64,000 nucleotides of DNA, from the NCBI RefSeq assembly GCF_019443405.1, contig NZ_CP080376.1, positions 2,108,001-2,172,000 on the forward strand. Reading direction: 5' to 3'. The first letter of the stretch is position 1, and every line of letters starts with the position of its first letter. A model generated the notes under the pieces. The model was not told the origin of the DNA. It worked only from the letters and a program-made list of their open reading frames with translations, and searched no databases. The DNA comes from Brevundimonas sp. PAMC22021. Its GTDB lineage: Bacteria > Pseudomonadota > Alphaproteobacteria > Caulobacterales > Caulobacteraceae. Position numbers and translations under genes: made by a program. Below, one piece after another: positions 44,035 through 54,186 of this stretch.

Positions 44035-44592
44035 TCAGGAGGCGGGCGTCAGGTCGATGGCCGCCAGCTTCCAGCTGAACGGCCCGCGCCGCTGCATCAG
44101 CAGCACCAGCGGATCGTCCGGGCGGCTCTCGCGCGTCAGAGTGACGGCGAAGGTGTTGAGGTCGCGATAGGCCCAGGATTGGCGCACGTCCTCGCCCGAC
44201 GCGTCCTGGGGCGTGTCCGGCTGTGGCGTTTCCGCCGGTCGGCTCTGCGGATCGGGCGCTTCGCCCTCGCGCACCAGCGCCGCGATCCCTTGCGGGGTGA
44301 CGAAGCTTTCCACCGCGCCCGACACCAGCTGCGGCGCCAGCAGCATGCCGAGGCTGCCCAACGCGCCCCCGCGCCGCTCGCCGCCGAACTCGGCCAGCAG
44401 CCGCGCGCTCAGCTCGTCCTTCAGGCTTTGGCGAAAGGCAGGAAAGTCGACGTGACGCTCGATCCCGGCGGCGTCGCCCGCGCGCGCGGCCCGCACCAGG
44501 CTCTGCGCCGCCAGAAAGGGCGAGGCGAAGAACGCGCCGGCGAAGCCCAGCACGACCAGAACGGCCAGCGTCCACAACAGTTTGCGTTTCAT
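44035..44592 (-). CDS. DUF2939 domain protein (copy 1)
   Basis: A 185-residue protein with an N-terminal membrane segment (about 5-27), then SPFLAAQSLVRAARAGDAAG and VDFPAFRQSLKDEL, which are signature parts of DUF2939. A linker rich in Pro/Gln (about 118-135) precedes the end FSWKLAAIDLTP. The function is unknown; it is probably periplasmic and membrane-anchored. GAGGGG lies six bases before the ATG. It follows its paralogue by 29 bases; its stop is two bases from that of alaS. Confidence 0.8.
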   Translation of the reverse strand: MKRKLLWTLAVLVVLGFAGAFFASPFLAAQSLVRAARAGDAAGIERHVDFPAFRQSLKDELSARLLAEFGGERRGGALGSLGMLLAPQLVSGAVESFVTPQGIAALVREGEAPDPQSRPAETPQPDTPQDASGEDVRQSWAYRDLNTFAVTLTRESRPDDPLVLLMQRRGPFSWKLAAIDLTPAS

Positions 44593-44621
44593 GCGATCCC
44601 CTCTTAGCCGCAACAAAGCCT

Positions 44622-45296
44622 TCAGCGCGCCGCCGGTTGCGCCGGCGCAGCCGCCACCACGGCCTGCGGCAAGCCGATGTGGACCAGCCGCCACTCGAAC
44701 GGCCCGCGTCGCTCAAAGGTGAAAAGCGTACGCTCGCCCCCGTCCTGACCCGGCACGGACACCCGCGCCCGGTCGAAGCTCCAGAAGGCCGGCCAGGGCT
44801 GGCGCCGGAACCCGCCCTCCGCCTCTTGCCCGCTCGCCGTAAAGGCGTCCGCGCGGCGGCCATAGCCCAGCGTCAGGGCGTGCAGGGCGCGGGGCGACAG
44901 ATAGATTTCGGGATCGACCGCAGTCCGCACCGGCCGTGTCACAGACTGCTGGAACTGACGACGCACGGCCGCGACGGGGTCCTGGAAGAAGGAGGGCGGC
45001 GGCGTCAGCGGCTCGGGCCGTCCGGACAGTTGCGGCCGCAACGACGCCCGCACCGCATCATAGTCGATCAGCCGGCCGAGACCCTGCACGTCCGACGCAT
45101 TCGCCGCCGCGCGAATGGCGCCGAAAGCGAAGAAGGGCGCAGCAACGAAACAGACGAGCGCCGCCGCCACCGCGATGAGGATCAGGTTGACCAGCAGCTT
45201 CTTGACGGAAGGCTCGCGTCTTTCGGCCGCCTTGCGCTCGGCCTCGCGCACCCAGATCGGGCGGGTGTCGGCTGCAGGCGGACGAGCATCGGTCAT
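44622..45296 (-). CDS. DUF2939 domain protein (copy 2)
   Basis: A 224-residue protein related to the next gene. It has a longer charged cytoplasmic N-terminus (to about 33), a membrane segment (about 34-58), then AIRAAANASDVQGLGRLIDYDAVRASLRPQL, which parallels DUF2939. It ends GPFEWRLVHIGLP, also like its neighbour. The start could be ATG 45296 or the upstream GTG 45335; neither has a clear ribosome site. It probably arose by tandem duplication. Confidence 0.72.
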   Translation of the reverse strand: MTDARPPAADTRPIWVREAERKAAERREPSVKKLLVNLILIAVAAALVCFVAAPFFAFGAIRAAANASDVQGLGRLIDYDAVRASLRPQLSGRPEPLTPPPSFFQDPVAAVRRQFQQSVTRPVRTAVDPEIYLSPRALHALTLGYGRRADAFTASGQEAEGGFRRQPWPAFWSFDRARVSVPGQDGGERTLFTFERRGPFEWRLVHIGLPQAVVAAAPAQPAAR

Positions 45297-45368
45297 GCGG
45301 CGGAACAGGCCTTCATACTGCGCCCAGTGGGCCACGACCCCTAACGCGCGGTCAAGCTCGTTGGATGC

Positions 45369-45400
45369 GAAAACGCCCGCCGGATCGCTCCGGCGGGCGT
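45369..45400 (-). terminator. Rho-independent terminator downstream of icd
   Basis: Twelve-base arms (45373-45384 and 45389-45400) close a four-base loop that reads GCGA in the minus-strand transcript, followed by TTTTCG. Two 24-base direct repeats separate it from the icd stop. Confidence 0.75.
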
Positions 45401-45418
45401 CATGCTTAGTGGGGCTAT

Positions 45419-45480
45419 CGCGCTTCGCGCTGCTTGAGCCCGTGTTTGTGGCCCCCCGCGCTTCGCGCTGCTTGAGCCCG
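45419..45480. repeat. Pair of identical 24-base direct repeats
   Basis: Copies at 45419-45442 and 45457-45480 are identical, with 14 bases between. Each begins with the palindrome-like CGCGCTTCGCGC and ends TGCTTGAGCCCG. They lie between the icd stop and its terminator. Confidence 0.85.
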
Positions 45481-45494
45481 ATGCCTCCTCGCCC

Positions 45495-46715
45495 TTACGC
45501 CGCCTCCGGCAGGGCGGCGCTCAGGTTCTCGGCGACCTTGTCGAGGAAGCCCTCGGTGGTCAGCCAGCCCTGCTGATCGCCGACCAGAAGCGCCAGGTCC
45601 TTGGTCATGAAGCCGGCCTCGACGGTGTCGACCACCACCTTTTCCAGCGTCTCGGCGAACACGCCCAACTCGGCGTTGTTGTCCAGCTTGGCGCGATGCT
45701 TGAAGCCGCGCGTCCAGGCGAAGATCGAGGCGATCGAGTTGGTCGAGGTGGCCTCACCCTTCTGGTGCTGGCGATAGTGGCGGGTCACGGTGCCGTGTGC
45801 GGCCTCGGTCTCCAGCACCTTGCCGTCCGGCGTCATCAAGACCGAGGTCATCAGGCCCAGCGAGCCGAAGCCCTGCGCCACCACGTCCGACTGGACGTCG
45901 CCGTCATAGTTCTTGCACGCCCAGACGAAGCCGCCCGACCACTTGATGGCGGCCGCCACCATGTCGTCGATCAGGCGGTGCTCATAGGTCAGGCCGCGCG
46001 CGTCGAACTCGGTCTTGAACTCGGCGTCGAACACTTCCTGGAACAGGTCCTTGAAGCGTCCGTCATAGGCCTTGAGGATGGTGTTCTTGGTCGACAGATA
46101 GACCGGATAGTTTCGGTTCAGGCCGTAGGCGAAGCTGGCGCGGGCGAACTCGCGGATCGAGTCGTCCAGGTTGTACATGCCCATGGCGACGCCGGCGCCC
46201 GGCGACTTGAACACTTCGTGCTCGATCACTTCGCCGTCGTCGCCGACGAACTTGATCGACAGCGTGCCCTTGCCCGGCATCAGGAAGTCGGTCGCCTTGT
46301 ACTGGTCGCCAAAGGCGTGACGGCCGACGACGATCGGCTGGGTCCAGCCCGGCACCAGGCGCGGCACGTTGGAGCAGATGATCGGCTCGCGGAAGACCAC
46401 GCCGCCCAGGATGTTGCGGATGGTGCCGTTGGGCGACTTCCACATCTTCTTCAGGCCGAACTCCTTCACCCGCGCCTCGTCCGGGGTGATGGTGGCGCAC
46501 TTGACGCCCACGCCGTGCTTCTGGATCGCGTGGGCGGCGTCGACCGTCACCTGGTCCTCGGTGGCGTCACGGTTCTCCATGCCCAGGTCGTAGTAGTCCA
46601 GTTCCAGATCCAGGAACGGGAACACCAGCTTGTCCTTGATCATCTGCCAGATGATGCGGGTCATTTCGTCGCCGTCGATGTCGACGATGGGGTTGGCGAC
46701 CTTGATCTTGGCCAT
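45495..46715 (-). CDS. icd: NADP-dependent isocitrate dehydrogenase
   Basis: The 406-residue enzyme of the eukaryotic-like dimeric subfamily oxidises isocitrate to 2-oxoglutarate in the citric acid cycle. Motifs: [51 protein letters not shown] and [23 protein letters not shown] (in parts). The ATG at 46715 is the conserved start; a 34-residue upstream extension of the frame is rejected. It diverges from the DUF2945 gene with 145 bases between. Confidence 0.96.
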   Translation of the reverse strand: MAKIKVANPIVDIDGDEMTRIIWQMIKDKLVFPFLDLELDYYDLGMENRDATEDQVTVDAAHAIQKHGVGVKCATITPDEARVKEFGLKKMWKSPNGTIRNILGGVVFREPIICSNVPRLVPGWTQPIVVGRHAFGDQYKATDFLMPGKGTLSIKFVGDDGEVIEHEVFKSPGAGVAMGMYNLDDSIREFARASFAYGLNRNYPVYLSTKNTILKAYDGRFKDLFQEVFDAEFKTEFDARGLTYEHRLIDDMVAAAIKWSGGFVWACKNYDGDVQSDVVAQGFGSLGLMTSVLMTPDGKVLETEAAHGTVTRHYRQHQKGEATSTNSIASIFAWTRGFKHRAKLDNNAELGVFAETLEKVVVDTVEAGFMTKDLALLVGDQQGWLTTEGFLDKVAENLSAALPEAA

Positions 46716-46860
46716 GCGTGAAGTCCGCCTGTGCTGGGGAGGATGAAAACGTCGCGGCGGTATAGCGGGCCGCGTCACCGGCGCAAAGGCCCGCCGCCTA
46801 TCGGAACCGAAGCCCACCCCGCCCGCTCAACAGCGGACTGACACACGCGGAGCCGCCGTC

Positions 46861-47073
46861 ATGACCGAAAAGACCTTCAAGTCCGGCGACAAGGTCAAGT
46901 GGGACCACAGCCAGGGCACGACCACCGGCAAGGTGGTCAAGAAGCTGACCTCCGAGGCCCACATCAAGGGCCACAAGGTCGCCGCCTCCAAGGACAATCC
47001 CGAATACTTGGTCGAAAGCGGAAAGACCGGCGCCCAGGCCGCGCACAAGCCGTCGGAGCTGCGCAAGGCGTGA
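46861..47073 (+). CDS. DUF2945 (TUDOR-like) small protein
   Basis: A 70-residue basic protein of the DUF2945 / hypervirulence-associated TUDOR family: FKSGDKVKWDHSQGTTTGKVVKKLT, then DNPEYLVESGKTGAQAAHKPSELRK. Its function is unknown. CGGAG lies about eight bases before the ATG. Its stop overlaps the next start (GTGA), so it is coupled to the oxidoreductase. Confidence 0.9.
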   Translation: MTEKTFKSGDKVKWDHSQGTTTGKVVKKLTSEAHIKGHKVAASKDNPEYLVESGKTGAQAAHKPSELRKA

Positions 47074-47984
47074 CGCGTGGAGAGCCTGAAGTCCTCGTCG
47101 TCGGGGCCGGCCCCGCGGGCCTGACCGCCGCCACCTACCTGGCCCGCTTTCGCCGTTCGGTGCTGGTCGCCGACGGGGGGGAGCCGCGCGCCAACTGGAT
47201 ACCCGTCAGCCACAATACGCCCGGCTTTCCCGAGGGTCTCAGCGGGCGCGACATGCTGGGCCGAATGCGCCAGCAGGCCGAGGAGTATGGCGCGATCCTG
47301 GAGCCGGGCCGGGCCGAGAACCTGCGCCTCGTGGAAGGCGGCTTCGAAACGGATCTGAACGGCCGCACGGTGCGGGTCCGCGCCGTGCTGCTGGCGTCGG
47401 GGCTCGAGGATCATCATCCCGACCTGCCCGGCGTCGATCCGGCCATCCGGCGCAGCCTGGTGCGCATCTGCCCGATCTGCGACGGCTTCGAGGCCACCGG
47501 CAAGCGGGTGGCGGTGATCGGCGACAGCGACCTGGGCATCCGCGAGGCGGCCTTTCTGCGCACCTACTCCGACGACGTGACCCTGTTCCACATCGGCCCG
47601 CCCGACGCCCTGACCTGCCGCTCGGAGCTGGATCGACTGGGCGTCACCCTGCTGGAAGGATCGGTGGAGGGCGTCACGTTGGAGGGCGACCGGGTGCGCG
47701 CCATCAGCTGGGGCGGGACCGAGCGGGCCTTTGACTTCCTCTACTCGGCCCTGGGCACCACCCCGAACTGCAAGCTGGCCCGGACGCTTGGCGCCCGCCT
47801 GGCGACCGACGGCCGGCTGGAGGTGGATCTGCACCAGGTGACCAGCGTGCCCGGCCTCTACGCCGCCGGCGACGTGGTGCGCGGCCTCAACCAGATCGCG
47901 GTCGCCACCGCCGAGGCGGCCGTGGCCGCCACCGCCATCCACAACCTGCTGCGTCAGCGCGACGGCATGACGGTGCGCGACTAG
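47070..47984 (+). CDS. Thioredoxin-reductase-like FAD/NAD(P) oxidoreductase
   Basis: The 304-residue flavoprotein has the FAD fingerprint VVGAGPAGLTAATYL, a redox-active CPICDG (CxxC) in the central domain, an NAD(P) site VAVIGDSDLGIREAAFL and the second FAD segment GLYAAGDVVRGLNQIAVA. The family reduces thioredoxin, other disulfides or peroxides; the electron acceptor is unknown. The NAD(P) fingerprint (GDSDLG) lacks the third glycine expected of GxGxxA. It starts at GTG 47070 within the DUF2945 stop, so the two are coupled. Confidence 0.87.
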   Translation: MTRGEPEVLVVGAGPAGLTAATYLARFRRSVLVADGGEPRANWIPVSHNTPGFPEGLSGRDMLGRMRQQAEEYGAILEPGRAENLRLVEGGFETDLNGRTVRVRAVLLASGLEDHHPDLPGVDPAIRRSLVRICPICDGFEATGKRVAVIGDSDLGIREAAFLRTYSDDVTLFHIGPPDALTCRSELDRLGVTLLEGSVEGVTLEGDRVRAISWGGTERAFDFLYSALGTTPNCKLARTLGARLATDGRLEVDLHQVTSVPGLYAAGDVVRGLNQIAVATAEAAVAATAIHNLLRQRDGMTVRD

Positions 47985-47994
47985 GACGCCCCGA

Positions 47995-49818
47995 TCAGGC
48001 CTGGCTGGTCGTCCAGCCGTCCACGATCCGCTCCAGCACCGACAGCGGCACGCCGCCGGCGGCCAGCGCCGTGTCGTGGAAGCCGCGCTGGTCGAAGCGG
48101 GCGCCGAGTTGGCTCCTGGCCTTGTCGCGCAGGCGCACCCACTCGTTGTGCCCGACCTTGTAGGCGCAGGCCTGGCCCGGCCAGCCGCAATACCGCTCGA
48201 CCTCCGACGTCGCCGCCCCTTCGGTGTCGCCATAGGCGGTCATCATGTAGCGGATGCCCTCCTCGCGGCTCCAGCCCTTGGAGTGGATGCCGGTGTCGAC
48301 CACCAGCCGCGCGGCGCGGAACATCAGCGATTGCAGATAGCCGATCTGCCCCGCCGGATCGTCTTCATAGGCGCCCAGTTCGTCGGCCAGCTGTTCCGCA
48401 TAAAGCCCCCAACCCTCGCCATAGGCCGAGAAGAAGAACAGGTTCATCAGCTTGGGCGCCGACGGGCTTTCCTGCTGCAGGGCGATCTGCAGATGATGGC
48501 CGGGCGAGGCCTCGTGATAGGTCAGGGTCGGCAAGGTCCAGGACGGCCAGTCCGCCGTATCCTTCAGGTTGATCCAGTAGATGCCGGGCCGCGATCCATC
48601 CAGCGACGGGCTGTTATAATAGCCCATCGGCGCGCCCTGCTCGATCGCCGGCGGCACGCGCTTGATCTCGGCGCCGGCCTTGGGCAGGCGGCCGAAGGCG
48701 GTCGGCAGGCGGGCCTGCATGGCCTGCATCTGCTCGTTCAGCTTGCCGATCAGTTCGACCTTGCCCGCATCGGTGTTCGGATAGATGTAGCGCGCATCCT
48801 TGCCCATGGCGGCGATACGCTCGGCCACCGACCCCTGCGTCATGCCTTGCGCCTTTAGCAGCGCGTCGGCCCGGCCGGACAGTTCGGCCACCTGTTCCAG
48901 GCCCGTGCGGTGGATCTCGTCGGCGCTCAGCCGGGTGGTGGTGATATAGCGCAGGCTGTTGGCGTAATACTGCTCGCCCTGCGGCAGGCGCCGCACCGAG
49001 GCCTCGTGCGTCGCGTCGGGCTGGGCAGCCTTCAGAACCGCCGTCTGGGCCGCCAGCGCCGGATAGACCCGCTCGTTCAGCAACCGCTCGACCCGCGCGC
49101 CCCAGTCGCCGGTCAGGCCCTTGTCGCGCGTGCGGGTCACGACCGACTCGACCATCGAGGATTCGGCCGCCGGCGTGCCCGCCATGCCCTCCTGCTGGCG
49201 GATCGCCTTGGCCAGGATGAAGTCGGGCGGCGTGACGCCCAATGCGAAGTCCTCGCGGACCCGCTCGGTCTCGGCCGTGAGGACGTCGGCCAGGGCCTCG
49301 ATCCGCGCCACGTAGGCGTCGGCGTCGGCCGCCGTCTCGATGGTGTGCTGGTTGGCCAGGAAGTCGGGCGCGGACTGATAGGCGCCGCCCTGCTGGCTGA
49401 CGCGATACGGATTGGGCCAGCCGCCCTGGCCATAGGGGATGGCGTAGGTGGCCACTGTCGCATCCAGGTTGTCGACCAGGGTGTCGTAGTAGATGCGGTC
49501 CCGCTCGGTCATGCCGGCCGGGTCCATCCGCGCCAGTTCCGCTCGCTGGGCCAGGGTGAAGGCGCGGCCCCGTTCCTCGACCTCCAGCGTGGGCGCGGTC
49601 AGCTGTGACTTGGCGGCGGCGCGCACGCCCTTGTCGAGGCCCAGGCCGGTCACCGTTTCCGGGCTGAGGTCCAGCGCCTGCTCGAACGTCCGGTCCATGA
49701 AGGCCCACAGCGGCGTGGGCGCTGCGGCCGGCGCGTCTTGCGCCAGGGCGGGCGCGCCGATCGCGGCCAGGCCGGCTCCGGCGGCGGTGGTCTGCAGCAG
49801 ACGGCGACGATTGATCAT
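47995..49818 (-). CDS. DUF885 family secreted protein (peptidase-like)
   Basis: The 607-residue protein has a twin-arginine signal (NRRRLLQTTAAGAGLAAIG, cleavage near APALAQ), so it probably folds before export. The DUF885 zinc-peptidase-like site HEASPGHHLQ lies about two-thirds along, followed by AYGEGWGLYAEQLADELG and the C-terminal GWPGQACAYKVGHNEW. Members include predicted carboxypeptidase-like enzymes. The start is ATG 49818; a longer open frame upstream lacks support. Confidence 0.9.
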   Translation of the reverse strand: MINRRRLLQTTAAGAGLAAIGAPALAQDAPAAAPTPLWAFMDRTFEQALDLSPETVTGLGLDKGVRAAAKSQLTAPTLEVEERGRAFTLAQRAELARMDPAGMTERDRIYYDTLVDNLDATVATYAIPYGQGGWPNPYRVSQQGGAYQSAPDFLANQHTIETAADADAYVARIEALADVLTAETERVREDFALGVTPPDFILAKAIRQQEGMAGTPAAESSMVESVVTRTRDKGLTGDWGARVERLLNERVYPALAAQTAVLKAAQPDATHEASVRRLPQGEQYYANSLRYITTTRLSADEIHRTGLEQVAELSGRADALLKAQGMTQGSVAERIAAMGKDARYIYPNTDAGKVELIGKLNEQMQAMQARLPTAFGRLPKAGAEIKRVPPAIEQGAPMGYYNSPSLDGSRPGIYWINLKDTADWPSWTLPTLTYHEASPGHHLQIALQQESPSAPKLMNLFFFSAYGEGWGLYAEQLADELGAYEDDPAGQIGYLQSLMFRAARLVVDTGIHSKGWSREEGIRYMMTAYGDTEGAATSEVERYCGWPGQACAYKVGHNEWVRLRDKARSQLGARFDQRGFHDTALAAGGVPLSVLERIVDGWTTSQA

Positions 49819-49906
49819 GGCGACGAACTCCCCCGGTTCAGACCGGCAATGGAGCCCGCGCGGACGCGCGCCGCAAGTGGGAATCGCGCAAGGGTCGCGC
49901 CGGCGA

Positions 49907-51949
49907 TCAGCCCGCGTGCAGTTCCTTTTTGACCCGCTCGGCGAGGGTCTTGATGTCCAGCGGCTTGGGCAGGAAGGACACCCCGACCTCGTCCTGCAAC
50001 AGGTCGGAGAAGTCGCTCTCGGCATAGCCGGAGATGAACATCACCGGCGCGTCGCCCAGATAGGGCCGCGCCTTCTTCAGCAGGGACGGACCGTCCAGGC
50101 CGGGCATGATGACGTCGGAGATCAGCATGTCGATCTGGCCGGCGTGCTCCTCGGCCAGGATCAGGGCCTCCTCGCCGTCGGCCGCCTCTATGACCTCATA
50201 GCCGCGCTGGCGCAGCAGGCGGGCGGCGATGCCGCGCACGGCGGCCTCGTCCTCGACGAACAGGATGCGGCCGGCGCCGGACAGGTCGCGCGGCGCCTTG
50301 ACCTTGACCTCGACCGGCTGCACCTCGGCCAGCTCCGCCTCGCCCGCGGCCGGCAGGAAGATGCGAAACGCCGCGCCCGCGCCGTCCAGATTGCCGACGG
50401 TGATGTGCCCGCCCGCCTGCTGCACGATGCCGTAGACGGTGGCCAGGCCCATGCCGGTGCCCTCGTTCACCGCCTTGGTGGTGAAGAAGGGCTCGAATAT
50501 CTTGTCGGCCAGTTCGGGCGGCACGCCGGGGCCGGTGTCGGACACCTCGATCAAGGCGACCTCGTCCGTCGCCACGGCAGTCCAGCCCATGGCGCGGGCC
50601 TGTTCGGCGGTCAGGCGGCGGGTCTTGATGGTGACCACGGCGTCGCCCGGCTCGACCACGCCGCGCATGGCGTCGCGGGCGTTGACCGCCAGGTTCATCA
50701 CCGCCGTCTCCAGCTGCGATTTGTCGGCCAGCACCACCGGCAGATCGCGGCCATAGTCGGTTTCCAGCCGCACGTCCTCGCGCAGCAGCCGGCGCAGCAG
50801 CACCGCGAACTCGCCCACCAGTTCACCCAGGTCCAGCCGCTCGCGCCGCACCGTGGACTTCCTCGAAAACGCCAGGAGCTTGCGCACGAGATCGGCCGCG
50901 CGGATCGCCGTCTGCCGGATTTCGTTCAGCCCCTCGTAGGACGGGTCGCCGACCGGGTGCCGCTCCAACAGGCCCGACAGCTGCAGCTGGATGGCGGTCA
51001 GCAGGTTGTTGAAGTCGTGGGCCACGCCGCCGGCCAGCTGGCCCACCGCCTGCATCTTCTGGGCCTGTGAAAGCTGCAGCTCCATCGACTTCTGCGCCGA
51101 GACGTCGAACAGCCAGATGCGGCGCTTGTCGCCTTCGGGCGCCACATAGAGGTGCAGCATCCGGTCGGGAAAGGCGCGGGCCACCAGCTCGATCGGCCCG
51201 GACGAGCCAGCCTGGAGCTTGGCGCGCGCCTCGCCGACGCCCGCCGGCTCGAACAGGTGGCCGAAGGCGGCGTCGCCGGCGGCGGCCGGGCCGGTCAGCA
51301 CCTTCAGCGCGGCGTTCGGCTCTTCCGCCCGGCCGACGAACAGGTCCTCGCCCCCGATCACCGCCGACCCGAACGGCGCGCCGGCCGCCATGGCGCGAGC
51401 GTCGCCGGACAGGGCGGCCTGGGCGCGCGGCTCGGACGCGCCGGGATGCAGATCAGGCAGCACGGCTTCCGGCGCCGCACGCACCAGAAAGCGTCCCTCG
51501 CCCGCCAGGCCGATCACGACCTCCAGCTCGCGCTCGCCGATCTCGACGATGGCGCGGCCCGCCTGACCCCGCCGCGCCTGGGCAAAGGCCATGTACAGGG
51601 CCTGGGCCGACTTGCCGCGCGGAAGGGTGGTGTCGGCGCCGTTCGCCTCGGTCCAGGCGGCGTTGAAGGCCAGGACCTGCCCCGAGGCCCACACCAGCGC
51701 CGCCGGTTCGCCCAGGGCGTCCAGCAAGTCCACGGCCACGTCGCTAGAGGGCCGACCCGCCTCCGCCCGGCGAAAGCCGAACAGCCCGACCAGGGCGATC
51801 AGCCCTGCCGTCAGGATCAGGATCATGCCCGGCGCCGACCACGGATTGCCCCGGAACGCCGGATAGGCCATCGCCGCCACCGCCAGCGCCAGCCCGGCGG
51901 CCATCGCGGCCAGCAGCGGATCAAACGGAAGACGACGGACGATGGTCAT
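49907..51949 (-). CDS. cckA: Hybrid histidine kinase CckA
   Basis: The 680-residue protein has two N-terminal membrane helices (about 10-32 and 42-60), a PAS-like region, a HisKA/HATPase core and a C-terminal receiver. The phospho-histidine is H311 in [20 protein letters not shown], and the receiver aspartate is D612 in [13 protein letters not shown]. The [10 protein letters not shown] and [11 protein letters not shown] segments match Caulobacter CckA, which is a kinase/phosphatase feeding ChpT. ATG 51949 has GAGG about five bases upstream. It follows flhB by 57 bases on the same strand. Confidence 0.95.
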   Translation of the reverse strand: MTIVRRLPFDPLLAAMAAGLALAVAAMAYPAFRGNPWSAPGMILILTAGLIALVGLFGFRRAEAGRPSSDVAVDLLDALGEPAALVWASGQVLAFNAAWTEANGADTTLPRGKSAQALYMAFAQARRGQAGRAIVEIGERELEVVIGLAGEGRFLVRAAPEAVLPDLHPGASEPRAQAALSGDARAMAAGAPFGSAVIGGEDLFVGRAEEPNAALKVLTGPAAAGDAAFGHLFEPAGVGEARAKLQAGSSGPIELVARAFPDRMLHLYVAPEGDKRRIWLFDVSAQKSMELQLSQAQKMQAVGQLAGGVAHDFNNLLTAIQLQLSGLLERHPVGDPSYEGLNEIRQTAIRAADLVRKLLAFSRKSTVRRERLDLGELVGEFAVLLRRLLREDVRLETDYGRDLPVVLADKSQLETAVMNLAVNARDAMRGVVEPGDAVVTIKTRRLTAEQARAMGWTAVATDEVALIEVSDTGPGVPPELADKIFEPFFTTKAVNEGTGMGLATVYGIVQQAGGHITVGNLDGAGAAFRIFLPAAGEAELAEVQPVEVKVKAPRDLSGAGRILFVEDEAAVRGIAARLLRQRGYEVIEAADGEEALILAEEHAGQIDMLISDVIMPGLDGPSLLKKARPYLGDAPVMFISGYAESDFSDLLQDEVGVSFLPKPLDIKTLAERVKKELHAG

Positions 51950-52006
51950 GCGGCCTCGCGCAAGGGAATCAGTCAACGGATCATAGAGGATCGCGGCCGA
52001 TCCCGC

Positions 52007-53083
52007 TTATCGGCGTTTGCGCGACTGGAACACGAAGCCGATCACCTTGGCGGCCGCCTGGAAATGCTCGGGCGGGATGGTCTCGTCGATGTCCACGGCG
52101 GCGTAGAGGGCGCGGGCCAGAGGCACGTTCTCGACGATCGGCACCTCGTGCTCGCGCGCCACTTCCCGGATGCGCAAGGCCAGGGCGTCGACGCCCTTGG
52201 CCACGCAGACCGGCGCGCCGTCGCCCTGATCCGGCTCGTAGCGCAGCGCCACCGAATAGTGGGTCGGGTTGGTGACGATGACGGTGGCGGTCGGCACCGC
52301 CTGCATCATCCGCTGGCGGCTGCGCTGCATGCGGATCTGGCGCAGCTTGGCCTTGATGTGCGGATCGCCTTCGGACTGCTTGTAGTCTTCCTTCAGCTCT
52401 TCCTTGGACATCCGCATCTTCTTGGCGAAACTGATCTTCTGCCACAGAAAGTCGGCCCCGGCGGTGAAGCCGAACAGCACGATCGCCGAGGCCATCAGCG
52501 CCACCGCCAGATCGCGGCACAGCGGCAGGATGGCCACCGGGCTCATCGCCGCCAGGTTCTCCAGCTCGCGCGCGTGCGACTTCAGCACCGCCCAGCAGAC
52601 GCAGCCGGTGGCGATCAGCTTCACGAAGGTCTTCAGGAACTGAACCAGGCCGTCGGGGCCGAAGATGCGCTTGAAGCCCGCCAGCGGGCTCACCGCCTTC
52701 CAGTTCGGCTTCAGCTTCTCGGCGGTGAAGATCAGGCCGGTCTGGGCCAGATTGCCGCCGATCCCGCCGATCGAGGCCGCCAGCATCACCGCGCCCAGGA
52801 ACGGCGCCATGGCCCAGAGCGCACGCGAGGCGATCTGGCCGCCCGCTCCGCCCTCCAGCGCGTCCACCATGGCGTGGGGCGCGGCGATGAAAGGCAGCAG
52901 CTGCTCGGCCATGGAGGTCGCGAACCAGCCGCCCGCCGACAGGATCACCGCAGCCGCGCCCGCCAGCGCCAGGGCCGAGCCGACATCCTGGGATTTGGCG
53001 ACGTCGCCCTTGCGCCGCGCCTCGTCGAGTTTTCGCGGGGTGGCTTCTTCTGTTTTCGACTCGGGATCGGCGCCTTCAGCCAC
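52007..53083 (-). CDS. flhB: Flagellar export apparatus protein FlhB
   Basis: The 358-residue inner-membrane protein switches export specificity. It opens with the usual EEATPRKLDEARRKGDVAKS, has four membrane segments, and cleaves itself at NPTH in IVTNPTHYSVALRYE. The cytoplasmic tail with GAPVCVAKGVDALALRIREVA is normal. It overlaps fliR by eight bases and is followed by cckA. Confidence 0.96.
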   Translation of the reverse strand: MAEGADPESKTEEATPRKLDEARRKGDVAKSQDVGSALALAGAAAVILSAGGWFATSMAEQLLPFIAAPHAMVDALEGGAGGQIASRALWAMAPFLGAVMLAASIGGIGGNLAQTGLIFTAEKLKPNWKAVSPLAGFKRIFGPDGLVQFLKTFVKLIATGCVCWAVLKSHARELENLAAMSPVAILPLCRDLAVALMASAIVLFGFTAGADFLWQKISFAKKMRMSKEELKEDYKQSEGDPHIKAKLRQIRMQRSRQRMMQAVPTATVIVTNPTHYSVALRYEPDQGDGAPVCVAKGVDALALRIREVAREHEVPIVENVPLARALYAAVDIDETIPPEHFQAAAKVIGFVFQSRKRR

Positions 53084-53858
53084 CGGCGCCTCCCGAGACG
53101 CCCTGGGCGAAGACCTCGGCCAGGCGGCGATAACGGTCGATGAAGACGGTCCCCAGCACGCCCAGGCTCAGGGCGAACACCGACAGCCCCAGCAGGATCG
53201 ACAGAGGGGCCGACGCGAAAAACACCTGGAACTGCGGCATCACCCGCCCGACCAGTCCGGTCGCCAGATTGAAGATCAAGGCGAACACCAGCACCGGCGC
53301 GGCCAGCTGCACCCCGATCAGGAAGCTGTCGCCGAGCGTGCGCACCGCCAGGCTGGTGAAGTCGCTCATCACAAGCGGATTGGCCGGCGCGATCAGCCGG
53401 TAGGAGCCGACAATGCCGGCGATGAACAGGTGGTGGGTGTTGGTGGCGAACAGCAGGGTCACGCCCAGGAGCGTCAAAAAGGTCGCGATGGTCGACCCCG
53501 GCGCGGCCTGCAGCGGATTGGCGGTCTGGGAAAAGCTCAGCGTCGTCTGCAGCGACACGATCTCGCCGGCGGTGGTCAGGGCCGTCATGAACATCCGCAG
53601 CAGCAGGCCGATCATCAGCCCGACGATCACCTCGCGCAGGATCCAGCCGATCATGGCCCCCATCTCGGCCGGCAAGGGCGGCAGCGCGCCGTTCACCACC
53701 GGCCACAGCGCCAGACTGATCAGCAGCGCCAGCGACAGCCGCACGCGCGGCGGCACATAGGATTCCCCGATGCCGGGGATCAGCATCAGGATGGCGCCGA
53801 TCCGAGCCAGGATCAGCCCGCCGGCCCAGACCTGGTCCGCTGTGGCCCAAGGCCCCAT
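53076..53858 (-). CDS. fliR: Flagellar export protein FliR
   Basis: The 260-residue inner-membrane protein is part of the FliPQR export gate. It has about six helices, with TTAGEIVSLQTTLSFSQTANPL and FIAGIVGSYRLIAP as recognisable family parts. It starts 16 bases after fliQ and overlaps flhB, so fliQ-fliR-flhB is an operon. Confidence 0.95.
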   Translation of the reverse strand: MGPWATADQVWAGGLILARIGAILMLIPGIGESYVPPRVRLSLALLISLALWPVVNGALPPLPAEMGAMIGWILREVIVGLMIGLLLRMFMTALTTAGEIVSLQTTLSFSQTANPLQAAPGSTIATFLTLLGVTLLFATNTHHLFIAGIVGSYRLIAPANPLVMSDFTSLAVRTLGDSFLIGVQLAAPVLVFALIFNLATGLVGRVMPQFQVFFASAPLSILLGLSVFALSLGVLGTVFIDRYRRLAEVFAQGVSGGAGG

Positions 53859-53874
53859 GGTCAGAAGCGCTCCA

Positions 53875-54138
53875 CTACATGCCTGCGATACGCGCGGCGA
53901 TCTCGCGCATGAAGCCGCCCAGCATGGCTCCCATCAGCGGCAGGAACACCAGCAGCGACACGAAGATGGCGATGATCTTGGGCGCATAGACCAGGGTCTG
54001 CTCCTGGATCTGCGTCAGCGCCTGCACCAGGCCGATCACCACGCCCACCACCAGGCCGACGATCAGCACGGGCGCGCACAGCTGGATGGTCAGCCACAGG
54101 GCGTCGCGGCCCACGTCCATCACTTCCGCGCCGTTCAT
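53875..54138 (-). CDS. fliQ: Flagellar export protein FliQ
   Basis: The 87-residue protein has two membrane helices (about 18-42 and 55-78) with VGVVIGLVQALTQIQEQTLVY between them, as in FliQ. It is part of the export gate. In Caulobacter the fliQ promoter is a classic CtrA target, and a matching site lies about 50 bases upstream here. Confidence 0.95.
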   Translation of the reverse strand: MNGAEVMDVGRDALWLTIQLCAPVLIVGLVVGVVIGLVQALTQIQEQTLVYAPKIIAIFVSLLVFLPLMGAMLGGFMREIAARIAGM

Positions 54139-54186
54139 GCGTGCACTCTCCCGGGAACAACCGGGCAGAAAATGCCGGGCGTCTGG

